Of a stretch of 12,014 nucleotides of DNA, positions 6,931 to 12,014 are shown piece by piece. Under the pieces are notes generated by a model that did not search any database, was not told the DNA's origin, and saw only the letters and a list, made by a program, of their open reading frames with translations. Position numbers and translations under genes: made by a program. Each line of letters begins with the position of its first letter. Position 1 is the stretch's first letter. This stretch comes from 2-12-FULL-43-11 sp035655355 (GTDB lineage: Bacteria; Patescibacteriota; Minisyncoccia; UBA6257; Colwellbacteraceae): NCBI GenBank assembly GCA_035655355.1, contig DASRUQ010000024.1:1-12014 (forward strand), read 5' to 3'.

Positions 6931-6959
6931 AGATTACTATTCTTTAATCAGTTTTTCAA
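6931..6959 (-). promoter_or_regulatory. Candidate promoter of tRNA-Lys-secD-secF
   Basis: TTGAAA (6959-6954, five of six to TTGACA) is followed after exactly 17 nt by TAATCT (6936-6931), the same -10 hexamer as the candidate ahead of the regulator gene. The -35 lies inside the last codons of dnaJ and the -10 falls just after its stop. The predicted start near 6924 lies within the palindrome, about 20 nt before the tRNA. Sequence match only. Confidence 0.35.
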
Positions 6960-8007
6960 GCTCCGAGAGAAGCGCCTTCGCTTCAGCAGGAATATCTTTC
7001 GGAGCGTATGGATCTAGTCTGATTATCAAATCCCTATCGGAAGTCATCCCTTCTCCTTTAACCCTAATATCACGAGTCAAATGATGTCCTAAGGGCACTT
7101 TAATTTCTGCCTGGCTGCCGGACAAGGTATCTACCCTTATCTTCTTTTCCAGAAGGATATCCAGAACATTGACGGCAAGAACAGTGTATAAATCGTTCCC
7201 CTTTCTTTCGAATTTAGAGTGGGGTAAGACCCTGACTTTAATGTATAAATCCCCGGACTCGGTGCCCCTTTCTCCAGCCTCACCCATACCTTTTATTTTG
7301 ATAAGCTGGCCATCTTCTATAGCGGGACGAATTTCCAACACGGCAGTTCGGCTTCCATAAACCCTGCCGGAACCTTTACAAGCAGCACAAACTTTATTGG
7401 GAATCTGTCCGAATCCCTGACAGTGCTTACAGGTAACCACTTGAGCAAAATTACCGAAGAAAGTATTACGCGATTCTCTGACTTCCCCCCGGCCGTCGCA
7501 ATGTTCACATTTTTTAGATCCAGCTTTAGTGTCCGACCCCAAACCTTTACAAGTAACACAGGTCGTCTGGGTCTGGTAATCCAAATTAACTCTCTTGCCG
7601 GTTTTGGCTTCTTCCAAAGTTACAGTCACTCCGATCTCTAGGTCCGATCCTCTTTTATAAACTTTTCTTTTTGGCCTCACACCCAAGCCTTCAAAAAAGG
7701 ATTCGAAAACTTCGTTTAAATCGCCGACATTATCAAAACCACCGAAATTAATATCCCAATTGACACCCTCAAAGCCAGGGCCAAAACCGGAGGGACCTCC
7801 ACCGGAGGAGACTCTGCCAAATCTATCGTACTCAGAACGTTTTTTAGAATCGGCAAGAATCTGATAAGCCTCGTTTATCTCTTTAAATTTTTTTTCGTCG
7901 CCACCAGTCTTATCGGGGTGATATTTATGAGCCAATTTACGATAAGCTTTTTTAATTTCTTCCGTGGTAGCCGCTTTACTGACCCCCAAGACTTCGTAAT
8001 AATTCAT
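6937..8007 (-). CDS. dnaJ: Chaperone DnaJ (type I Hsp40)
   Basis: The Hsp40 co-chaperone delivers unfolded clients to DnaK and stimulates its ATPase. At 356 residues it is slightly shorter than the roughly 375 typical of DnaJ. The J domain spans 1-66 with the essential HPD at 30-32. A short Gly/Phe-rich linker (about 67-110) includes GFGPGFEG and INFGGF. All four zinc-binding CXXCXGXG repeats are present: CVTCKGLG (150), CEHCDGRG (167), CKHCQGFG (193) and CAACKGSG (207). The two substrate-binding beta domains follow (about 220-335), including GDLYIKVRVLPH and VPLGHHLTRDIRVKGEGM. The ATG at 8007 shares one base with the stop of the upstream membrane-protein gene (TAATG), so translation is probably coupled to it. 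It ends just before the palindrome and tRNA-Lys. Confidence 0.97.
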   Translation of the reverse strand: MNYYEVLGVSKAATTEEIKKAYRKLAHKYHPDKTGGDEKKFKEINEAYQILADSKKRSEYDRFGRVSSGGGPSGFGPGFEGVNWDINFGGFDNVGDLNEVFESFFEGLGVRPKRKVYKRGSDLEIGVTVTLEEAKTGKRVNLDYQTQTTCVTCKGLGSDTKAGSKKCEHCDGRGEVRESRNTFFGNFAQVVTCKHCQGFGQIPNKVCAACKGSGRVYGSRTAVLEIRPAIEDGQLIKIKGMGEAGERGTESGDLYIKVRVLPHSKFERKGNDLYTVLAVNVLDILLEKKIRVDTLSGSQAEIKVPLGHHLTRDIRVKGEGMTSDRDLIIRLDPYAPKDIPAEAKALLSELEKLIKE

Positions 8008-8981
8008 TATTTCAAAATTATCACTTCCCTGCTCCTGGATTCAAGTTGGACCAAGGCGAACCCAGTAGATAAGATTACTTCGTAGAAGAGGAAAACTATG
8101 AAAGCTATCGGTAAATAAAGAATGGGCATCACGCTCCTGATAAGATAGTAGATTGAGATAATGCCGATAATAATAGCGAAAATTCGCGAATTGCCTGTCA
8201 GCCGATTGTAAGCAGCCATAATACCGGCATAGATGTTGGTTGAGATGGGTTTATTAAGATCAATCACACTGCCGGTGGAACTCTCAAGGCTGGTGCTGAA
8301 TTTATCTACCAAACCAGAAATAGCTTGATTCTTAGCTGCTGGAGGGAGCTTCTCCAGTACTTGCTTATCAGTCTCACTAAAGTTACTGATGAGCATTTGA
8401 GTGATAAACTCTCTGGTGTTTTTACTGGGGGTGAAGTCGTGCAGATAAGCAGCTATTATCGGACTCGTCGGTTTTAGAATAAAGTTAGTAAAGTTGGCTT
8501 CGGTAAAAAAATTACCCTTAACGGAAAGGAGCGCCAGAAAGAAAAGCAGCAAAGCCGGAATGGTTGCGCTTAAAGATACTTGGGATATTTTCCAAAAACG
8601 AACCTTGATAGATGTTTCCAATTCACGCCTGACATCGAAGAAAGATTTAGTGAGTATCGCGACCATAGCCGCAACTACGATAACTACCGCCCCGGAAAAA
8701 TCAGCATAAAAAAATCCCGCTCCGCCAACGGCTTCCAAGAAGGCTGCCGCAAAGAGTTTATCAAACCCTTTAATGAAAAAGTTTTGCAGAACAAGTATTA
8801 CAGAGAGAAATACCAGGGAAATAAGACCCCATAATAAATAACCGTTGGCAAATAAGTAACTGGTGAGAGCGGAAAGTAAAACTCCACTTGCTATAACAAT
8901 GGAAATCTTAACTATAGACTGATCGGCATCTATAGCTTCGGCTGGTGCGTTTAAAATAGTGCTACTGTCCGTTAGCATCAT
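8007..8981 (-). CDS. Polytopic membrane protein lodged between dnaK and dnaJ
   Basis: I do not recognise a family. From the ATG at 8981 the protein has 324 residues. An N-terminal acidic stretch of about 22 residues precedes hydrophobic segments at about 24-43, 49-67, 77-91, 96-113 and 136-154. A long hydrophilic loop follows (about 158-262), then two more helices at about 267-283 and 285-310. That gives roughly seven membrane spans with one extended soluble loop. No catalytic motif is evident. The frame also permits a GTG start at 9002, which would add seven residues and lengthen the overlap with dnaK from 20 to 41 bp. The tandem ATG (8981/8978) is preferred; a GGGGAG lies about 13 nt ahead, but it is made of dnaK codons. 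The stop overlaps the dnaJ start by one base. This embedding means it is expressed with the Hsp70 genes. A membrane role in chaperone or stress function is only an inference. Confidence 0.75.
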   Translation of the reverse strand: MMLTDSSTILNAPAEAIDADQSIVKISIVIASGVLLSALTSYLFANGYLLWGLISLVFLSVILVLQNFFIKGFDKLFAAAFLEAVGGAGFFYADFSGAVVIVVAAMVAILTKSFFDVRRELETSIKVRFWKISQVSLSATIPALLLFFLALLSVKGNFFTEANFTNFILKPTSPIIAAYLHDFTPSKNTREFITQMLISNFSETDKQVLEKLPPAAKNQAISGLVDKFSTSLESSTGSVIDLNKPISTNIYAGIMAAYNRLTGNSRIFAIIIGIISIYYLIRSVMPILYLPIAFIVFLFYEVILSTGFALVQLESRSREVIILK

Positions 8982-10359
8982 CTTTATTATACATCTCCCC
9001 ACCTATCTTTTGAATTTCCAGGGAGAGTTCTTGGGCTGCTTTTTCTGTTTCAATCTGATTATCGGACGACAAGGCAGCTTTAAGAGCATCTATTTTAATT
9101 TGAACAGCGGTTTTAATTTCAGCAGAAACTTTATCTCCGGATTCGTTTAGAGCTTTAGTGGCCGCGTAAACAAGATTTTCGGCTTTATTTTTCGTTTCCA
9201 CTGCTTCTCTTTTTTTCTTATCCTCTTCAGCGTACCGGACTGCTTCTGCTTTGAGCTTTTCTACTTCATCTTTAGACAGAGAAGTACTCGCCTCAATCCT
9301 GACAGACTGACTCTTGGAACTGGCCTTATCCAAGGCCTTAACGTTTAAAATGCCATCGGCGTTTATATCAAAAGTTACTTCCACCTGCGGGATACCACGA
9401 GGCGATGGAGGTAAGCCATCCAAGATAAATCTAGCGAGAGTCTTGTTATCGGAAGCCATCTCACGTTCTCCTTGGAGAACGTGAATCTCAACTGAAGGCT
9501 GATTGTCAGCGGCAGTAGAGAAAACCTGAGTCTTGGCGGTGGGCACGGTAGTGTTTTTTTCTATGAGTTTAGTGAAAACTCCTCCCATGGTTTCAATACC
9601 CAGAGAAAGCGGCGTAACGTCCAGCAGCAAGACATCTTTAACATCTCCCTGGAAGATACCCGCCTGAACTGCCGCTCCCAAAGCCACAACTTCGTCGGCG
9701 TTAATACCCCGGTGAGGTTCTTTCCCAAAAAGCTTCTTAACGGCATCTTGGATAGCCGGCATTCTGGTCTGCCCTCCCACGAGGAGCACTTCATTGACAT
9801 CACTCAGCTTAAAACCGGCTTCCGCGACAGTTTGCTCCGTAAGCTTGATGGATTTATCAACGTAATCTTGTACCAAAGATTCCAATTTGGCCCGGCTGAG
9901 TTTCATCAAGAAGTGCTTGGGCCCCGAGGCGTCAGAACTTATATACGGCAGGTTGATTTCGGTTTCCAGCGCAGTGGAGAGTTCGTGCTTGGCGCGCTCC
10001 ACTCCTTCCTTTAGCCTCTGCAGAGCCAGCGGGTCGTTAGAAATATCTATGCCTTCCTGTTTCTTGTATTCGGACACCACGTATTCGGTAATGCGCTTAT
10101 CAAAATCGTCTCCTCCCAAGTGAGTATCGCCACCTGTGCTTTTTACTTCCACGGTGTCGTCGCCTACTTCCAGAACAGAAATATCAAAAGTGCCACCTCC
10201 AAAGTCATAAACTACAATCTTTTCGTCTTTCTGCTTATTAAGCCCATAAGCCAAAGCGGCGGCGGTAGGTTCGTTTAAAATCCTCCTGACTTTAAAACCG
10301 GCTATTTCGCCTGCATTCTTAGTAGCTTGCCTTTGAGTATCGTCAAAATAAGCCGGCAC
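8962..10359 (-). CDS. dnaK: Chaperone DnaK, 3' part (after a frameshift)
   Basis: This frame carries most of DnaK, the ATP-driven Hsp70. It encodes the rest of the nucleotide-binding domain with the phosphate-binding signature VYDFGGGTFDISVL and the third Hsp70 signature VLLVGGQTRMPAIQDAVKKLFG. The hydrophobic interdomain linker DVLLLDVTPLSLG follows, then the beta-sandwich substrate-binding domain (VLQGEREMASDNKTL, VEVTFDINADGILNVKA) and a helical lid. The lid ends DDANGQ, without the EEVKDDK-like tail of many DnaKs. The frame is open up to 10410 and only a GTG at 10359 could start it. Homology continues upstream (AEAKLGEAIEEAVITV), so it is the body of a gene whose first 123 codons lie in the frame at 10781-10413. 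Restoring one base gives about 606 residues, near normal length. The stop is inside the downstream membrane-protein gene. It is probably intact in the living cell. Confidence 0.93.
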   Translation of the reverse strand: MPAYFDDTQRQATKNAGEIAGFKVRRILNEPTAAALAYGLNKQKDEKIVVYDFGGGTFDISVLEVGDDTVEVKSTGGDTHLGGDDFDKRITEYVVSEYKKQEGIDISNDPLALQRLKEGVERAKHELSTALETEINLPYISSDASGPKHFLMKLSRAKLESLVQDYVDKSIKLTEQTVAEAGFKLSDVNEVLLVGGQTRMPAIQDAVKKLFGKEPHRGINADEVVALGAAVQAGIFQGDVKDVLLLDVTPLSLGIETMGGVFTKLIEKNTTVPTAKTQVFSTAADNQPSVEIHVLQGEREMASDNKTLARFILDGLPPSPRGIPQVEVTFDINADGILNVKALDKASSKSQSVRIEASTSLSKDEVEKLKAEAVRYAEEDKKKREAVETKNKAENLVYAATKALNESGDKVSAEIKTAVQIKIDALKAALSSDNQIETEKAAQELSLEIQKIGGEMYNKDDANGQ

Positions 10360-10376
10360 GGTAATAACAGCTTCCT

Positions 10377-10781
10377 CTATGGCCTCGCCGAGTTTCGCTT
10401 CCGCATCGGCCTAAGCTTACCCAAAACCATGGCGTAGATTTCTTCGGGTTTATACCACCTGTCGGTTATTTTTATTTCTACTCCCCCATCGGCTCCTTCC
10501 TTTATCTCGTAAGGTAAAATCTTCTTATCTTTCTGAACCACTTCGTCTTTAAACTTGCGTCCGATAAGACGCTTAACGGAAAAAATAGTATTCTGGGGAT
10601 TGGTTATTGCTTGGCGCTTAGCAAGTACTCCCACCACACGTTCGCCGGATTTGGAAACAGCTACAACGGAAGGAGTAGTTCTCGCTCCTTCGGAGTTTTC
10701 TAAAACCTTCGGCTCGCCGCCTTCAACAACGGCCATAGCCGAGTTGGTAGTTCCTAAATCTATCCCAAGTATTTTAGCCAT
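10377..10781 (-). CDS. dnaK: Chaperone DnaK, 5' part (N-terminal ATPase lobe, frameshifted end)
   Basis: The true start of DnaK: MAKILGIDLGTTNSAMAVVEGG carries the first Hsp70 signature, the phosphate-1 loop. The first 123 codons (10781-10413) follow the family closely, including GARTTPSVVAV, GVLAKRQAITNPQNTIFSVKRLIGR and the YKPEEIYAMVLGKL helix. After that the frame reads RPMRKRNSARP and stops at 10377, which is not DnaK sequence. The correct continuation (ADAEAKLGEAIEEAVITVPAYFDD) is in another frame, reached by inserting one base. The gene begins 6 nt after the grpE stop, the common grpE-dnaK order. No Shine-Dalgarno site is seen. The peptide as read would be a 134-residue truncated ATPase lobe and not functional. 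A read or assembly error is the more likely cause because both halves are otherwise well conserved. Confidence 0.92.
   Translation of the reverse strand: MAKILGIDLGTTNSAMAVVEGGEPKVLENSEGARTTPSVVAVSKSGERVVGVLAKRQAITNPQNTIFSVKRLIGRKFKDEVVQKDKKILPYEIKEGADGGVEIKITDRWYKPEEIYAMVLGKLRPMRKRNSARP
10408..10418 (-). other. Frameshift site in dnaK (one base missing)
   Basis: The minus strand reads AAGCTTAGGCC here, where the expected coding is K-L-K-A, for example AAG CTT AAG GCC. One A appears to be missing at 10412/10413. Upstream codons are in frame with the ATG at 10781. From GCC at 10410 the downstream frame encodes uninterrupted DnaK. In the downstream frame the codon just before GCC is TAG, so a -1 ribosomal slip at or before CTT would meet a stop, and no canonical slippery heptamer is present. 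Confidence 0.9.
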
Positions 10782-10787
10782 ATGTTT

Positions 10788-11333
10788 TTACTTAAATATT
10801 TTTACTCTGATTGGTCTTAAAACTTTATTATACAGTAAGTAGCCAGCTTCAACTTCCTCGGCAATATTACCAGATTCGCCGTTGCCTTCAATCACTCCTA
10901 CGGCTTCATGATAATTAGGATCAAACTTATCGTTGGGGGCTACTTTTATCTTATTAAGCCCCCGCCTTCTTAAGATATCTTCAAGCTGGGCCTTAATCAT
11001 ATAAACTCCCTTTTCTACCTTGCCCTCCGACTTCTCCAGGTTACCAATAGCCAGTTCAAAACTATCCAAAACAGAAATCAGGTCGCGGATAACCTCAACG
11101 TTCCCATATTTGGCCATTTCCTCCAAACGTTTTAACTCGTCTTTCTTATAATTGATAAGGTCAGCTTTGCTCCTGCGCCAACCGTCTAAATACTCATCTC
11201 TTTCACGAGAGACCTTATCCAGGTCTTCTTTCAGAAGTTTAGCTTCTAGAACCCCCTCCAAGAGCTTTTCTTCGTCCTGCCCCTCCCTTTTTTCTCCTGC
11301 TGGCGCAGGTAAGTCTTTTTTTTGTTCTTGCAT
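10788..11333 (-). CDS. grpE: Nucleotide exchange factor GrpE
   Basis: GrpE releases ADP from DnaK and so resets the Hsp70 cycle. The 181 residues fit the family. A charged, poorly conserved N-terminus (about 1-25) leads into a long coiled-coil helix (about 26-75, KEDLDKVSRERDEYLDGWRR). The head domain follows: VIRDLISVLDSFELAI (81-96), then the diagnostic FDPNYHEAVGVIEG (137-150) and GYLLYNKVLRPIRVKI (164-179), which match the GrpE signature. The ATG at 11333 has no Shine-Dalgarno site and a T-rich leader. dnaK starts 6 nt downstream, so the two are one transcription unit. No hrcA gene lies ahead of it; recR does instead. Confidence 0.96.
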   Translation of the reverse strand: MQEQKKDLPAPAGEKREGQDEEKLLEGVLEAKLLKEDLDKVSRERDEYLDGWRRSKADLINYKKDELKRLEEMAKYGNVEVIRDLISVLDSFELAIGNLEKSEGKVEKGVYMIKAQLEDILRRRGLNKIKVAPNDKFDPNYHEAVGVIEGNGESGNIAEEVEAGYLLYNKVLRPIRVKIFK

Positions 11334-11356
11334 AAAAATATAACAAATCCGCTAGT

Positions 11357-11386
11357 AAACTAATTGAAAAACAGCATGGCTGTCAA
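11357..11386 (-). promoter_or_regulatory. Weak candidate promoter for grpE-dnaK
   Basis: A perfect -35 hexamer TTGACA (11386-11381) lies in the recR-grpE gap. The best -10 at about 18 nt is TAGTTT (11362-11357), only three of six to consensus. A 17-nt spacer gives the poorer TTAGTT. The predicted leader would be about 17-20 nt. No CIRCE element (TTAGCACTC-N9-GAGTGCTAA) is present, so HrcA control is not supported here. The -35 overlaps the hairpin described separately; both readings are tentative. Confidence 0.25.
11367..11383 (-). terminator. Weak intrinsic terminator candidate after recR
   Basis: On the minus strand ACAGC-CAT-GCTGT forms a 5-bp stem with a 3-nt loop, directly followed by a T-run (five Ts including the last stem base). 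It lies about 25 nt past the recR stop. The stem is short, so termination would be partial. The same bases also overlap the TTGACA promoter candidate. Confidence 0.3.
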
Positions 11387-11407
11387 GAACGATTTTAGAT
11401 ATAAGAA

Positions 11408-12010
11408 TTATATTCTTCTCTCTAGCGCGCTCTTCAAAGTTTCGTCATCGGCGAACTCTATTTCTCCGCCGGTAGGGATACCCCGCCCCAGCTTGCTGAT
11501 TTTAAGAGCTAGCCCTTCCATTTCCTTGGTTATAAGGGAAGTGTTAAGGTCCCCGTAGGTACTGGGGTTAATAGCTACTACGATTTCTTCGGCGGTACCG
11601 CCGAGCTGTTCGGCTATCCAAGTTTTGAGGCTCTGTAAACGCAGCTTCTGCTGGGTCTCTAGAACTCCGTTCTTCCTCAAGTCCCCCAAGATAAGGTATC
11701 TGCCTTCAAAGTTACCTGTATTTTCCAGGGACATCAAATCTGTTTCCTTTTCCACAATAGCTATAATCTTCCGGTTACGCTTGGGGTTGCGGCAGATTTC
11801 GCAAAGACCATCCGCGTTTTCGTGAATATAAAAACACTGTTTGCAGATTTTAATATTCTTTAGATTAGCCAGCGATTTCTCAACCTCAGTTTCGTAAGCC
11901 AAACCTTGATGGATAAAATAAAAAGCCAGTCTCACGGCTTGCCTGGGGCCTATGCCAGGAAGCTCGGAGAAAATATACACGAACTTCTTAATAGCCTCCG
12001 GTATTCTCAT
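11408..12010 (-). CDS. recR: Recombination mediator protein RecR
   Basis: RecR acts with RecO, and RecF where present, to load RecA on SSB-coated single-stranded DNA. The 200 residues match the family length. The N-terminal helix-hairpin-helix reads ELPGIGPRQAVRLAF (16-30). A zinc finger uses Cys56, Cys59, Cys70 and Cys73. The Toprim domain begins KIIAIVEKETDLMSLENTGNFEGRYLILG (81-109) and ends with the C-terminal signature GRGIPTGGEIEFADDETL (175-192). One departure: the segment after YLILG, normally GGxLSPLDGIGP, reads DLRKNGVLETQQ, so a conserved Toprim motif is lost. The ATG at 12010 is 4 bp from the window edge, so the upstream signal cannot be judged, but the N-terminus aligns well with other RecRs. 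It is the first gene in the window and precedes grpE by 74 bp. Confidence 0.95.
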   Translation of the reverse strand: MRIPEAIKKFVYIFSELPGIGPRQAVRLAFYFIHQGLAYETEVEKSLANLKNIKICKQCFYIHENADGLCEICRNPKRNRKIIAIVEKETDLMSLENTGNFEGRYLILGDLRKNGVLETQQKLRLQSLKTWIAEQLGGTAEEIVVAINPSTYGDLNTSLITKEMEGLALKISKLGRGIPTGGEIEFADDETLKSALERRI

Positions 12011-12014
12011 TTCT

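Noticed and set aside
10377..10420. Programmed ribosomal frameshift joining the two dnaK frames
   Set aside because: No canonical slippery heptamer is present, and in the target frame a TAG lies just before GCC, so a -1 slip at CTT or earlier would terminate. dnaK is not known to use recoding.
8962..10781. Two separate Hsp70-related genes
   Set aside because: Homology runs continuously across the break with one missing base, and the downstream frame has no plausible own start other than an internal GTG.
1..12014. CRISPR array, insertion sequence or prophage
   Set aside because: No regularly spaced direct repeats, transposase or phage genes were found in the window.

Overview
The window reads as a piece of a Patescibacteria (Candidate Phyla Radiation) chromosome, most likely of the Parcubacteria type. 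This is an inference from gene content and sequence style. Intergenic gaps are a few bases long and several genes overlap. Recognisable Shine-Dalgarno sites are almost absent. There is a two-gene HerA/TraD-like ATPase plus membrane partner, a sigma-region-4/HARE-HTH regulator, and an EF-P whose tip loop reads MQQRKP instead of the usual PGKG. No rRNA or phylogenetic marker is present, so placement below phylum level is not possible. The standard bacterial code fits: every frame is open without reading TGA as an amino acid.

Every gene lies on the minus strand, so transcription runs from high to low coordinates. In that order: recR (12010-11408); a 74-bp gap with weak terminator and promoter signals; the chaperone block grpE (11333-10788), dnaK (10781-8962, split by a one-base frameshift near 10412), a polytopic membrane protein (8981-8007) and dnaJ (8007-6937); a perfect 7-bp inverted repeat with an overlapping promoter candidate; tRNA-Lys(UUU) (6903-6830); secD (6818-5484) and secF (5475-4570); a 40-bp gap with a second promoter candidate; a three-gene module of regulator (4529-3687), membrane protein (3687-2371) and ATPase (2361-931); efp (927-358); and the 5' part of mnmA (from 383, leaving the window at base 1). 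No stretch over 300 bases lacks a gene.

The products fall into four groups. GrpE, DnaK and DnaJ form the Hsp70 folding machine, with an unexplained membrane protein embedded between dnaK and dnaJ. SecD and SecF form the proton-driven accessory complex of the Sec translocon. The regulator/membrane/ATPase module is probably a DNA- or protein-translocating ATPase system with its own control gene, but its substrate is unknown. EF-P, MnmA and tRNA-Lys(UUU) serve translation; tRNA-Lys(UUU) is one of the known substrates of MnmA.

The points most worth checking are the dnaK frameshift, the membrane gene overlapping dnaK and dnaJ, the regulator-ATPase module, the altered EF-P tip, and two promoter candidates that share a TAATCT -10 box. 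One of these would give an almost leaderless mRNA and the other sits on a palindrome just before the tRNA. No IS element, CRISPR array, prophage or sign of recent transfer was seen.
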